A DNA stretch of 64,000 nt. Source: Pseudomonas sp. MWU16-30317. GTDB lineage: Bacteria; Pseudomonadota; Gammaproteobacteria; Pseudomonadales; Pseudomonadaceae. Numbering within the stretch: position 1 is the stretch's first letter; the number at the start of each line of letters is the position of its first letter. The stretch is taken from positions 434,001 through 498,000 of the forward strand of contig NZ_JAIWJA010000005.1 in the NCBI RefSeq assembly GCF_020515695.1, in the 5' to 3' direction. Shown piece by piece: positions 43,797-52,947 of this stretch. Under the pieces are notes generated by a model. It was not told the origin of the DNA and made no database searches. It worked only from the letters and a program-made list of their open reading frames with translations. The position numbers and the translations under genes are program-made.

Positions 43797-45125
43797 TCAG
43801 CTGGCCTTGATCCGCTCCACCGCCACTGGCGTAAGCCGTGGGGTGAGGAAGTGAATCACCACAATCGCTACCAGATACATACTGCCGGCCACGATAAAGA
43901 TCGGCTGATACGACTTGAACACTTCAAGGATGTAGCCGTTGTAAGTGGTCATCAGCATGCCGCCCATGGCACCGGCCATGCCGCCGATACCGATCACCGA
44001 AGCCACCGCCTCTTTGGGAAACAGATCGGAAGGCAAGGTCATCAGATTCGCCGACCAGGCCTGATGCGCCGCCGCTGCCAGGCCGATGATCGCCACCACC
44101 AGCCACAGGCTGGAGACGAACTGCGCGGTCACGATCGGGGTGACGGCCAATGCACACAGCAGCATGGTGGTCTTGCGCGACACGTTGGCCGAGCGGCCCA
44201 GTTTCATCTGCTTCGACGAGCCCCAGCCACCCAACACCGAACCGACGTCGGCGAGGATATACACGGCAATCAGCGGCGGGCCGAACGATTTGAGGTCCAG
44301 GCCGTAGGTCTTGCCGAGGAAGTCCGGCAGCCAGAACAGGTACAGCCACCAGATCGGGTCGGTGAGGAACTTGCCGGCCGCATAAGCCCAGGTCTCGCGA
44401 AAGCCCAGCAGCTTGACCCAGGAGATTTTCACTGGCGGGGCGCCGGCTGAAATGACGCTGTCATCGGACTGGATATAGGCCAGTTCCGCCGGGCTGACTT
44501 TCGAGTGCTCTGCCGGGCGACGGTACATGATCACCCAGGCGATCAGCCAAAAGGAGGTGACGATACCGATAGAGATGAACGCCGCGCGCCAGCCCCAGGC
44601 CAGAGTGATGGCCGGTACCAGCAGCGGGGTAACGATCGGGCCGAAGGCCGTACCGGCGTTGAAGATCCCGGTGGCCAGCGCCCGTTCCTTTTGCGGAAAC
44701 CATTCCGACACGGCCTTGAGGCTGGACGGAAAGCTGCCCGACTCACCCAGCCCGAGGGTGAAGCGTGCCAGGGCGAACTGAGTGACCGTGGTGACCAGCC
44801 CGTGACCGATGCTGGCGATGGTCCAGATAGTGAAGGCCATGGCATAGCCGATGCGCACGCCGACCTTGTCGATGATGCGGCCGAACGTCAGGAAGCCGAT
44901 GGCGTAGGCGCACTGGAACCAGAAGACGATGTTGGCGTAGTCGGTTTCCGACCACTTGAGTTCAGCGGCGAGGGTGGGCTTGAGGATACCGATCATCTGG
45001 CGATCGATGTAGTTGATGCCGATGGCGATGAACAGCAGGGCGCAGATGATCCATCGGTAGCGGGTCAAGCGTGATTGCGGCACCGCTATTTGCGGCTGGA
45101 GCTGTGGAGGGACCTGTATTGTCAT
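43797..45125 (-). CDS. MFS transporter of the anion:cation symporter family (ExuT/GarP-like)
   Basis: A 442-residue inner-membrane transporter with twelve segments. ICALLFIAIGINYIDRQMIG at the start, GRIIDKVGVRIGYAMAFTIW in loop 2-3 and LGLGESGSFPSSLKAVSEWF match the hexuronate/galactonate branch of the major facilitator superfamily. The ATG at 45125 follows AAGGAAG at good spacing. No sugar-acid catabolic genes are next to it, so the substrate is open. It is divergent from the nitrate reductase promoter. Confidence 0.85.
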   Translation of the reverse strand: MTIQVPPQLQPQIAVPQSRLTRYRWIICALLFIAIGINYIDRQMIGILKPTLAAELKWSETDYANIVFWFQCAYAIGFLTFGRIIDKVGVRIGYAMAFTIWTIASIGHGLVTTVTQFALARFTLGLGESGSFPSSLKAVSEWFPQKERALATGIFNAGTAFGPIVTPLLVPAITLAWGWRAAFISIGIVTSFWLIAWVIMYRRPAEHSKVSPAELAYIQSDDSVISAGAPPVKISWVKLLGFRETWAYAAGKFLTDPIWWLYLFWLPDFLGKTYGLDLKSFGPPLIAVYILADVGSVLGGWGSSKQMKLGRSANVSRKTTMLLCALAVTPIVTAQFVSSLWLVVAIIGLAAAAHQAWSANLMTLPSDLFPKEAVASVIGIGGMAGAMGGMLMTTYNGYILEVFKSYQPIFIVAGSMYLVAIVVIHFLTPRLTPVAVERIKAS

Positions 45126-45405
45126 TATTGCGGCTTCCTTTTTATTGTTATTGACCGTGTCTAGCGCGGCATCCATTTCATCGAGAAAGCGACAGCTTGA
45201 ATGGACCTGTAGGACATCCTATGACGGGGTCCTGAGGCTGTCAACGCGGCTCACGACAGCACGAAATCCACTATTTTTGGCATTTTTACATCAACAAGTA
45301 GTGCAACCGCTCTAGCTCGCGGATTTGCGGCTTGGCATCGTTCAATCGGATAACACAGCAGCTCGTCGGTACGACTCCAGCGCCGCTATCGCTCCCGTGC
45401 GACTG

Positions 45406-45422
45406 TGCTCCGGCAGGGTGCA
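45406..45422. promoter_or_regulatory. NtrC-like enhancer site upstream of nasA
   Basis: TGCTCC-GGCAG-GGTGCA matches 11 of 12 conserved positions of the NtrC consensus (TGCACC-N5-GGTGCA). It lies about 85 bases upstream of the sigma54 promoter start, a normal enhancer distance. No other half-site is obvious nearby. Confidence 0.65.
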
Positions 45423-45505
45423 GGGATGCTCGCTTGGGGGGCATGAACGACGTTGAGCCTCGCGCAGTTACCTGTCTGCCCCAGTACGACCGCCCATCGC
45501 CGACC

Positions 45506-45523
45506 ATGGCGCGACCTTTGCAT
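45506..45523 (+). promoter_or_regulatory. sigma54 promoter of nasA
   Basis: TGGCGC-GACCT-TTGCAT carries the invariant GG (45508-45509) and GC (45520-45521) exactly 12 bases apart, as in -24/-12 promoters. Transcription would start near 45532, giving a leader of about 120 bases that includes the terminator hairpin at 45567. With the upstream NtrC-like site it implies induction under nitrogen limitation. Confidence 0.7.
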
Positions 45524-45566
45524 CGCCCTCACTCAGGTAATCCCCACAACCCGAACCAGACACGAC

Positions 45567-45618
45567 AAAGGCGCCGTGTTGCCCCGCTCATCGAGCGTAG
45601 GCAGCTGGCGCCTTTTTT
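45567..45618 (+). terminator. intrinsic terminator in the nasA leader (putative antitermination site)
   Basis: AAAGGCGCC (from 45567) pairs with GGCGCCTTT (from 45607), TGCC pairs with GGCA inside, and CGCTC/GAGCG forms the tip; six Ts follow. It lies between the sigma54 promoter and the nasA start, so it would abort transcription unless relieved. Assimilatory nitrate operons of several bacteria use NasR or NasT (ANTAR) antiterminators at such leaders when nitrate is present. No nasT gene is in the window. Confidence 0.72.
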
Positions 45619-45653
45619 GTTTTGCACACCGCCACAAAGATGAGCGAGAGCCC

Positions 45654-48600
45654 ATGAACAGCACCCACGTTCGTAGCGTGTGCCCCTATTGCGGTGTCGG
45701 CTGTGGCATCGTCATGAGCGTGGCCGACAACCGTGTGATCAAGGTCAGCGGCGACAAACTGCACCCCGCCAACTTTGGCCGCCTGTGCACCAAGGGCAGC
45801 ACCTGTGCGCAAGCCCTCACCGCACCGGGTCGGATGAACACGGCATTCATGCGCCACGAGCGCCAGCGCGAGCCCGTGCAGGTTGCCATCGATGAGGCCA
45901 TCAGCAGCACCGCACGGCGTTTGCGCGCGATCATCGACGAGCACGGCCCGGACGCGCTGGCGCTCTACGTGTCGGGGCAGATGTCGCTGGAAGCCCAGTA
46001 CCTGGCCAACAAGCTCGCCAAGGGCTTCGTGCGCACCCGCCATATCGAGTCCAACTCGCGGTTGTGCATGGCCAGCGCCGGCAGCGGCTACAAGTTGTCG
46101 CTGGGCGCCGATGGACCGCCGGGCTCGTATGACGATTTCGATCACGCCGATGTGTTTTTCGTCAGCGGCGCCAACATGGCCGATTGTCACCCGATCTTGT
46201 TCCTGCGTCTGCTCGATCGGCGCAAGGCCGGGGCGCGGTTGATCGTCGTCGACCCGCGGCGCAGCGCCACCGCCGACAAGGCCGATCTGTTCCTGCAGAT
46301 AGCGCCCGGCAGCGACCTGGCACTGCTCAACGGGCTGCTGTATCTGCTGGTCGAGAACGGCCATGTCGACGCCGACTTCATTGCGCGTCACACCGATGGC
46401 TGGGAGGTCATGCCGGCCTTTCTGCAAGCCTATACACCGGCCCACGTAGCGGAGATCACGGGCCTGAAGGAGGACGATATCCGCACCGCCGCGCAATGGA
46501 TCGGCGAGGCTGGCGAATGGATGAGCTGCTGGACCATGGGCCTCAATCAGAGCACTCACGGCACCTGGAACACCAATGCCCTGTGCAACCTGCACCTCGC
46601 GACGGGGGCTATCTGTCGGCCGGGCAGCGGGCCGTTTTCCCTCACCGGCCAGCCCAATGCCATGGGCGGCCGCGAGATGGGCTACATGGGCCCCGGCCTG
46701 CCTGGCCAGCGCTCCAATCAGGTGGCCGCCGATCGGGCCTTCATCGAGCAACTCTGGCAACTGCCCGCCGGTCATTTGCGCAGCGAGGCGGGGGTCGGCA
46801 CCGTGGCCATGTTCGACGCCATGGCGGCGGGCAGCATCAAAGCCTGCTGGATCATCTGCACCAATCCGGTGGCCAGCGTCGCCAATCGCCAGCAGGTCAT
46901 CGAGGCCCTGTGCACGGCGGAGCTGGTGATCACTCAGGATGCCTACCTCGACACCGAGACCAACCGTTACGCCGATGTGCTGCTGCCTGGCGCTCTGTGG
47001 GCCGAAGCCGAAGGGGTGATGATCAACTCCGAGCGCAACCTGACCTTGATGCCCAAGGCAGTCGACGCGCCCGGCGAGGCCATGGCCGATTGGCAGATCA
47101 TCGCCCGCATCGCCTGTGCCATGGGCTACGCCGAAGGGTTCAGCTACAGCAGCCCCGAGCAGGTGTTCGAGGAGATCAAAGGCGCCTGGAATCCCGGCAC
47201 CGGTTACGACCTCCGCGGTGCCAGCTACGCACGCTTGCGCGAGGCGCCGCTGCAGTGGCCCTGCGCGCCCGACAGTAGTAGCACCCGAGCGCCGATTCGT
47301 TACCTTGAAGGTGATGCCAGCCATGCCGGCCTCTTCGCGAGCAAGCTTTGCTCCCACAGCACAAACAGTGCTGACGCCTTACACCCGTGGGAGCAAGGCT
47401 TGCCCGCGAAGGGGCCGTCAGATAGTGCAATGATCGCAGCCACAACCCGCCCCCTGCGCTTCGCCACCGCCACCGGCCGCGCGCAGTTCTTCGCCCGCCC
47501 CCACATGCCACCCGCCGAGTTGCCAGACGATGACTACCCGCTGGTGCTCAACACCGGGCGGGTGCAGCACCAATGGCACACCCTCACCAAGACCGGCAAG
47601 ATCGCCACCCTCAACAAGCTCAACCCCGGGCCCTTTATCGAGGTGCATCCCGAGGATGCCCAGGCCCTGGCGATCGGCGAGGGCGACCAGGTCGAGGTCC
47701 GTTCACGCCGTGGCCTCGCGGTGCTACCGGCGCGCGTTACCGATCGGGTCCGGCAGGGCAGCTGTTTTGCGCCGTTCCACTGGAACGATGTGTTCGGCGA
47801 GCAGTGGGCAATCAACGCGCTCACCAGCGATGCCGACGATCCGCTGTCGTTGCAGCCGGAATTCAAATACGCCGCGGTGGCCTTGCAGCGTGTCGGCTCG
47901 CCGCTGATCGTGACCCGCGAATGGCAAGATCACCCCGCCATCCCCTTGGCGTTACCGAGGGTCGCTGAGCACGCAGACGCGCAACAGTCGCAGGCACTTG
48001 GGCAGGCCGCTGCGCAACGGTCTTGCCCGGTAGAAGAGCCCGCCGCGCAGTGGGTGCTGTGGGCATCGCAGACCGGCAACGCCGAAGCACTGGCCGAGCG
48101 CGTGGTTACCCAGTTACGTGACACCGGGCATGTGGTGCGCAGCGGTGCCATGGGCGAGGTGGCATTGAGCGACCTCAAAGGCGCGGCCAGCCTGTTGTTG
48201 ATTGCCAGCACCTTTGGTGACGGTGATGCTCCGGACAACGGCGCGGGTTTGTGGACGGCGCTGCACGGCGAGGCGGCCCTCGACTGCGCCCAGTGGCGTT
48301 ATGCGGTGCTGGCGCTGGGAGATTCCAGCTACGATCAGTTCTGCGGCTTTGGCCGCAAGCTTGACGAACGCCTGCACGGCCTCGGCGCCCGGCGCTTGCT
48401 GGAGCGGGTGGAATGCGAGCCCGATTACGAGGAGTCGGCCAGCGCCTGGCTGGCCTCGATTCGCGTCGCTCTTGAGGTCAGTGCGATCGCTCCGTTGTTC
48501 GAGCCGACTCGTCAAACCTCTAACGAGAGGGCTCGCCCCCGAACAATCTCTCAGCCCCCACAACCTTCCGCGCCTCTGTACAGCAAGCACCGCCCCTACA

Positions 48601-49694
48601 AGGCCCGCCTGCTGCACAACCACCGACTCAACAGCCCCGGCGCGCAAAAGGAAACACGCCACATCGCCTTCGACCTCACCGACAGCGGCTTCGATTACCA
48701 GGCCGGCGACGCCCTGGGCGTCTGGCCGAGCAACTGCTTGACGCTGGTCGAAGACCTGCTCGGTACCCTGCGCCTGGACAGCGGCCAGGCCGTGACCCTC
48801 AAGGATCAGGGCGACATGGCGCTGGCCGTGGCGCTGCAAAAGCATCTGGATATCTGCCGCATCACCCCTGACTGGTTGCGCATCGTGGCCGAACACAGCA
48901 ACAGCGCGCTGCTCACCGAACTGCTGGCGCCCGAGCACAAGGCTCGGCTCAAGGACTGGCTATGGGGCCGGCAACTGGTGGATCTGCTGCACGAGTTCCC
49001 GGTGGATATCGATGCCACGCAACTGCTGGGCCTGCTCAAACCCTTGCAGCCCCGCCTGTACTCCATAAGTTCGAGCCCCAAGGTCACCCCCCACGAGGTG
49101 CACCTGACCGTTTCGACTGTACGTTATCGCTGCAACGACCGCGCCCGCAGCGGTGTGTGCTCGGGCTTTCTGGCTGACCGCGCGCAGCAGACGTTGGTGC
49201 CGATCTTCACTCAACGCTCGGCGCATTTTCGTGTGCCCGCCGATCCCCATGCGCCGATGATCATGGTCGGCCCCGGCACCGGTGTGGCGCCGTTTCGCGC
49301 CTTCCTGCAGGAGCGCCAGGCCACCGGCGCGCCGGGCAAGAACTGGCTGCTGTTCGGCGAGCAGCGCCAGGCCAGCGATTTCTATTATCGCGACGAGCTG
49401 CAGGCGTGGCAGCGCGACGGGCATCTGCAGCGTCTGGACACGGCGTTTTCCCGCGATCAGCAGGCCAAGGTCTATGTGCAACAACGCCTGCTCGAGCAGG
49501 GCGCGCAGCTGTGGCAGTGGCTGGAGGAGGGCGGGCACTTTTACGTCTGTGGCGATGCGAGTGCGATGGCCCGGGACGTCGATGCGGCGCTCAGGCAGGT
49601 AGTGGCCGAGCACGGTGGCATGAGCGGCGAGCAGGCGCAGGCGTATGTGCAGGGTCTGAGTAACGCCAAGCGTTATGTGCGCGATGTGTACTGA
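45654..49694 (+). CDS. nasA: assimilatory nitrate reductase fused to a flavodoxin/FAD/NAD(P)H reductase
   Basis: A 1346-residue cytoplasmic enzyme reducing nitrate to nitrite. Residues 10-47 bind a 4Fe-4S cluster (CPYCGVGCG and LCTKGSTC). The bis-molybdopterin catalytic domain extends to about 765 (ESNSRLCMASAG, NLHLATGAICRPGSGPFSLT, LNTGRVQHQWHT). From about 797 a flavodoxin domain begins (VLWASQTGNAEALAERV), followed by an FAD domain (RLYSISSSPK) and a NAD(P)H domain (GPGTGVAPFRAFLQERQ), so electrons pass directly from NAD(P)H. The ATG at 45654 is chosen because any longer start overlaps promoter and terminator. Residues about 559-588 come from an inserted REPIN. Confidence 0.93.
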   Translation: MNSTHVRSVCPYCGVGCGIVMSVADNRVIKVSGDKLHPANFGRLCTKGSTCAQALTAPGRMNTAFMRHERQREPVQVAIDEAISSTARRLRAIIDEHGPDALALYVSGQMSLEAQYLANKLAKGFVRTRHIESNSRLCMASAGSGYKLSLGADGPPGSYDDFDHADVFFVSGANMADCHPILFLRLLDRRKAGARLIVVDPRRSATADKADLFLQIAPGSDLALLNGLLYLLVENGHVDADFIARHTDGWEVMPAFLQAYTPAHVAEITGLKEDDIRTAAQWIGEAGEWMSCWTMGLNQSTHGTWNTNALCNLHLATGAICRPGSGPFSLTGQPNAMGGREMGYMGPGLPGQRSNQVAADRAFIEQLWQLPAGHLRSEAGVGTVAMFDAMAAGSIKACWIICTNPVASVANRQQVIEALCTAELVITQDAYLDTETNRYADVLLPGALWAEAEGVMINSERNLTLMPKAVDAPGEAMADWQIIARIACAMGYAEGFSYSSPEQVFEEIKGAWNPGTGYDLRGASYARLREAPLQWPCAPDSSSTRAPIRYLEGDASHAGLFASKLCSHSTNSADALHPWEQGLPAKGPSDSAMIAATTRPLRFATATGRAQFFARPHMPPAELPDDDYPLVLNTGRVQHQWHTLTKTGKIATLNKLNPGPFIEVHPEDAQALAIGEGDQVEVRSRRGLAVLPARVTDRVRQGSCFAPFHWNDVFGEQWAINALTSDADDPLSLQPEFKYAAVALQRVGSPLIVTREWQDHPAIPLALPRVAEHADAQQSQALGQAAAQRSCPVEEPAAQWVLWASQTGNAEALAERVVTQLRDTGHVVRSGAMGEVALSDLKGAASLLLIASTFGDGDAPDNGAGLWTALHGEAALDCAQWRYAVLALGDSSYDQFCGFGRKLDERLHGLGARRLLERVECEPDYEESASAWLASIRVALEVSAIAPLFEPTRQTSNERARPRTISQPPQPSAPLYSKHRPYKARLLHNHRLNSPGAQKETRHIAFDLTDSGFDYQAGDALGVWPSNCLTLVEDLLGTLRLDSGQAVTLKDQGDMALAVALQKHLDICRITPDWLRIVAEHSNSALLTELLAPEHKARLKDWLWGRQLVDLLHEFPVDIDATQLLGLLKPLQPRLYSISSSPKVTPHEVHLTVSTVRYRCNDRARSGVCSGFLADRAQQTLVPIFTQRSAHFRVPADPHAPMIMVGPGTGVAPFRAFLQERQATGAPGKNWLLFGEQRQASDFYYRDELQAWQRDGHLQRLDTAFSRDQQAKVYVQQRLLEQGAQLWQWLEEGGHFYVCGDASAMARDVDAALRQVVAEHGGMSGEQAQAYVQGLSNAKRYVRDVY
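47328..47416. repeat. REPIN inside the nasA coding sequence
   Basis: GGCCTCTTCGCGAGCAAGCT then TTGCTCCCAC at the left, mirrored by GTGGGAGCAAGGCTTGCCCG then CGAAGGGGCC at the right, about 89 bases. The same type of element occurs at 42195 and 62912 in intergenic DNA. The reading frame stays open across it and adds roughly 30 unusual residues (GLFASKLCSHS to EQGLPAKGPS) between two parts of the molybdopterin domain. Confidence 0.88.
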
Positions 49695-49716
49695 AAGGAG
49701 GCGTTGCGCCGGGGGA

Positions 49717-49733
49717 TGCACTCCGGTGGCGCA
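49717..49733. promoter_or_regulatory. NtrC-like enhancer site upstream of nirB
   Basis: TGCACT-CCGGT-GGCGCA matches 10 of 12 conserved positions of the NtrC consensus. It lies about 120 bases upstream of the sigma54 promoter of nirB and right after the nasA stop. Confidence 0.6.
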
Positions 49734-49854
49734 GGATGGGTGAAGTCACAGAACAGCTCCGCGAGCAGAGCCCGCCCCCCACAAGGCGTGCGCGATGCCT
49801 GTGGGGCTGGGGCTGCCGAGGAAGAGGCCGTCACTGGCAGCGCAAATCTGCAGA

Positions 49855-49871
49855 TTGGCACAGATGCTGCT
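49855..49871 (+). promoter_or_regulatory. sigma54 promoter of nirBD
   Basis: TTGGCAC-AGATG-CTGCT has GG at 49857-49858 and GC at 49869-49870, 12 bases apart; the -24 element is consensus and the -12 element has C for the first T. A start near 49882 would give a leader of about 120 bases, like that of nasA. nirBD can thus be transcribed independently of nasA. Confidence 0.72.
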
Positions 49872-49938
49872 TTCACCTTGATACTGACTCGCCGACCACA
49901 TTCGGCCAGTGCACAACCCCATCGAATACCAGGCAAAG

Positions 49939-49975
49939 GCGCCTGGAGCTTAACGGCTCCAGGCGCTTTTTTTTT
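49939..49975 (+). terminator. intrinsic terminator in the nirB leader (putative antitermination site)
   Basis: A perfect 11-base-pair stem, GCGCCTGGAGC (49939-49949) with GCTCCAGGCGC (49956-49966), loop TTAACG, followed by nine Ts. It lies 24 bases before the nirB start, downstream of the sigma54 promoter, so it would stop transcription before the gene. The placement matches the nasA leader, and a block CACAACCC occurs between promoter and hairpin in both leaders. It could also serve as terminator for nasA read-through. Confidence 0.75.
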
Positions 49976-49999
49976 GCCTTTTTTTACCGAGGAGTCGCC

Positions 50000-52552
50000 A
50001 TGAATGCGCCACTGAGCATCGAGCCGCGGGAAAGACTGATCGTCATCGGCAATGGCATGGTCGGCCACCACTGCGTCGAACAGCTGATCGAGCGCGGGGC
50101 GCTGAGCCGCTTCGACGTACGGGTGTTTGGCGAAGAGCGCCAGCGCGCCTACGACCGCGTGCACCTGTCCGAATATTTCAGTGGTTCCGATGCCGAGGCA
50201 TTGGCACTGGGCGAAGCCGATCTGTATGGCCGCCATGGCGTGCATCTGCATCTGAGCGAGGCGGTGCTCGAGATCGATCGCGAACGCTGCGAAGTGGTCA
50301 CCGCACTCGGGCGTTATGGCTACGATCGCCTGGTGCTGGCGACCGGTTCCTACCCGTTCGTGCCACCGATCAGCGGATCCGAGGGCAACGCGCGACTGGT
50401 CTACCGTACCCTGGATGACCTCGACAGCATTCGTGCGGCGGCGGCCAACGCCCGTCGCGGCGTGGTGGTGGGTGGCGGCCTGCTGGGCCTGGAGGCCGCC
50501 AACGCCTTGAAGTCCCTGGGCCTGGAAGCCCATGTGGTGGAGTTCGCGCCGCGCTTGATGCCGGTGCAATTGGACAGCGATGGCGGCGCCGCCTTGCGTG
50601 CACAGATCGAGGCCCTGGGCGTCGGTGTGCACACCTCCCGCGCCACGCAATCGGTGGTGGCGGGTGAAGGCTATCGCTATCGGATGAATTTCGACGGCGG
50701 CGAGTTTCTCGAGACCGACCTGATCGTGTTCTCGGCCGGCATTCGTCCTCAGGATGCGCTGGGCCGCAGCAGTGGCCTGGAGATCGCGGCGCGCGGTGGC
50801 GTGGCGATCGACGCGCACTGCCGCAGCAGCGATGCGCGGATCTTCGCCATCGGTGAATGTGCTTCATGGAATGGCAGCGTCTTCGGCCTGGTCGCACCGG
50901 GCTACAGCATGGCGCGCAATGTCGCCAGCACCCTGGCCGGGGAGCAGCACGCGACCTTCGCCGGTGCCGACATGTCCACCAAGCTCAAGCTGCTGGGGGT
51001 CGATGTCGGCTCCATCGGCGACGCCCACGCCGCCACGCCGGGTGCCAGGAGCTATCGTTTCATCGACGAGGCCAACGCCAGCTACCGGCGCCTGGTGGTG
51101 GATGCCGAGGGCAAGAAAGTCATTGGCGCCGTGCTGGTGGGTGACAACAGCTACTACGACACCTTGCTGCAATACGTACAGAACGCTATCAAGCTGCCAG
51201 CCGATCCCGCGAGCCTGATCCTGCCGCTGGCCTCCGGCGCGCCGAGCCTGGGCGCCGACGCGTTGCCGGACACGGCCACTGTCTGCTCCTGCCACAACGT
51301 CACCAAGGGCGCGATCTGCACGGCCATCGACGGCGGCTGCGCCGAGCTGGGGCAACTCAAGGCGCAGACCAAGGCCTGCACCGGCTGCGGCGGGTGCGCG
51401 GCGTTGCTCAAGCAAGTCTTCGAACACGAACTGATCGCCCGCGGCGTGGCGGTCGACAAGAGCCTGTGTGAACACTTCGCCCACACCCGGCAAGAGCTTT
51501 ACGCGCTGGCCCGGGTCGAGGGCATTCACAGTTTCGACGAGATGCTCGCCAAGCACGGCCGGGGTCACGTCGGCTGCGATATCTGCAAGCCCACTGTGGC
51601 CAACGTGCTGGCGTCGTGCTGGAACCGGCCGATCATGGACCCGTCCCTGGTACCACTGCAGGACACCAACGACACCTTCATGGCCAACATGCAGAAAAAC
51701 GGCACCTACTCGGTAGTGCCGCGCATTCCGGGAGGCGAGATCACCCCGGACAAGCTCATCGCCATTGGCGCGGTGGCAAAGAAATACGACCTCTACACCA
51801 AGATTACCGGGGGGCAGCGCATCGACCTGTTCGGCGCGCAGCTGCACGAACTGCCGGACATCTGGAGCGAGCTGATCGCCGCGGGCTTCGAGACCGGGCA
51901 TGCCTACGGCAAGTCGACGCGCACGGTGAAGTCCTGCGTGGGCAGCACCTGGTGCCGTTACGGCGTGCAGGACAGCGTGCAGATGGCGCTGCTGATCGAG
52001 GATCGCTACAAGGGCCTGCGCTCGCCGCACAAGCTCAAGTTCGCGGTGTCGGGCTGTACCCGCGAATGCGCCGAGGCGCAGAGCAAGGATGTAGGCGTGA
52101 TCGCGACCGAGAAGGGCTGGAACCTGTACATCGCCGGCAATGGCGGCATGCGCCCGCGGCACGCCGAGCTGTTCGCCACCGATCTGGACGATGCCACGTT
52201 GATCCGCTACATCGATCGCTTTTTGATGTTTTATATCCGCACGGCCGACAAGCTGCAACGTACCTCGGTGTGGCGCGAGAGCCTGGAGGGCGGGCTGGAT
52301 TTTCTCAAGCAGGTGATCATCGAGGACAGCCTGGGCCTGGGCGCGGAGCTGGAAGGGCAGATGCAGCTGGTCGTGGATCGTTATGAATGCGAATGGGCCA
52401 ACGCCTTGAAAGACCCGGAAAAACTCAAGCGCTTCCGTACCTTCGTCAACGACAAACGCAGTGATCCGGATATTCAATTCATCACCGAACGCGAGCAACG
52501 CCGACCGGCGCCGGCGGTGCAGTTGATTGCTGTGACCGAGGAGGTGCTGTGA
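50000..52552 (+). CDS. nirB: assimilatory nitrite reductase (NAD(P)H) large subunit
   Basis: An 850-residue cytoplasmic enzyme reducing nitrite to ammonium, of normal NirB length. The N-terminal FAD/NAD part shows LIVIGNGMVGHHCVEQLIER and VVVGGGLLGLEAANALKSLG; two BFD-like 2Fe-2S regions follow (CSCHNVTKGAIC with CTGCGGC, and HVGCDICKP); the siroheme/4Fe-4S domain has SCVGSTWCRYG and SGCTRECAEAQ. GAGGAG precedes the ATG at 50000. It receives nitrite from NasA and overlaps nirD. An upstream extension is rejected because it runs through the leader terminator. Confidence 0.96.
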   Translation: MNAPLSIEPRERLIVIGNGMVGHHCVEQLIERGALSRFDVRVFGEERQRAYDRVHLSEYFSGSDAEALALGEADLYGRHGVHLHLSEAVLEIDRERCEVVTALGRYGYDRLVLATGSYPFVPPISGSEGNARLVYRTLDDLDSIRAAAANARRGVVVGGGLLGLEAANALKSLGLEAHVVEFAPRLMPVQLDSDGGAALRAQIEALGVGVHTSRATQSVVAGEGYRYRMNFDGGEFLETDLIVFSAGIRPQDALGRSSGLEIAARGGVAIDAHCRSSDARIFAIGECASWNGSVFGLVAPGYSMARNVASTLAGEQHATFAGADMSTKLKLLGVDVGSIGDAHAATPGARSYRFIDEANASYRRLVVDAEGKKVIGAVLVGDNSYYDTLLQYVQNAIKLPADPASLILPLASGAPSLGADALPDTATVCSCHNVTKGAICTAIDGGCAELGQLKAQTKACTGCGGCAALLKQVFEHELIARGVAVDKSLCEHFAHTRQELYALARVEGIHSFDEMLAKHGRGHVGCDICKPTVANVLASCWNRPIMDPSLVPLQDTNDTFMANMQKNGTYSVVPRIPGGEITPDKLIAIGAVAKKYDLYTKITGGQRIDLFGAQLHELPDIWSELIAAGFETGHAYGKSTRTVKSCVGSTWCRYGVQDSVQMALLIEDRYKGLRSPHKLKFAVSGCTRECAEAQSKDVGVIATEKGWNLYIAGNGGMRPRHAELFATDLDDATLIRYIDRFLMFYIRTADKLQRTSVWRESLEGGLDFLKQVIIEDSLGLGAELEGQMQLVVDRYECEWANALKDPEKLKRFRTFVNDKRSDPDIQFITEREQRRPAPAVQLIAVTEEVL

Positions 52553-52899
52553 TGGGCCAGGCGCAATTGCAGCAATCATGGCGGCGGGTGTGCGCTGTGA
52601 GTGATCTGGTGGCGCAATCGGGAGTGGTGGCGTGGGTGGACGGCGCGCAGGTGGCGCTGTTCTATCTGCCCGAGCAGAACCCGCCGATCTTCGCGGTGGC
52701 CAACCGCGACCCGCAGTCGGGTGCCAACGTCATCGGCCGCGGGATCGTCGGGCTGCTCAAGGGTGAACTGGTGGTGGCGGCGCCGCTTTATAAGCAGCAT
52801 TTCAGTTTGGTGACAGGGCAGTGTGTCGAGGACCCGTCCCAGGCGTTGGCGACCTGGGCGGTGAGGTTGAATGGTGAGGAGGTCGAGATCAGCGATTGA
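52552..52899 (+). CDS. nirD: nitrite reductase (NAD(P)H) small subunit
   Basis: A 115-residue Rieske-fold subunit that supports NirB. NRDPQSGANVIGRGIVGLLK and VVAAPLYKQHFSLVTGQC are the NirD core; it lacks the two CxH pairs, so it binds no cluster, as usual for NirD. Its ATG shares a base with the nirB stop (TGATG), so the two are coupled. No siroheme synthase gene follows. Confidence 0.93.
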   Translation: MGQAQLQQSWRRVCAVSDLVAQSGVVAWVDGAQVALFYLPEQNPPIFAVANRDPQSGANVIGRGIVGLLKGELVVAAPLYKQHFSLVTGQCVEDPSQALATWAVRLNGEEVEISD

Positions 52900-52947
52900 G
52901 AGTCAGAGCTCGCCTCACGTTCTGTAAAACCGCGCAGTCCTGCTACG

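Noticed and set aside
45588..47357. 589-codon open frame on the minus strand opposite nasA
   Set aside because: Antisense shadow of a conserved molybdopterin domain; composition typical of GC-rich shadows.
45500..49960. ANTAR-type paired hexaloop hairpins in the nasA and nirB leaders
   Set aside because: Small hairpins with six-base loops exist (for example GCCGA..TCGGC near 49890) but the loops lack the expected A1/G4 bases on the transcribed strand, so I call only the terminators.
50864..52579. 571-codon open frame on the minus strand opposite nirB
   Set aside because: Covers conserved siroheme and 2Fe-2S motifs of nirB on the other strand; no recognisable domain.
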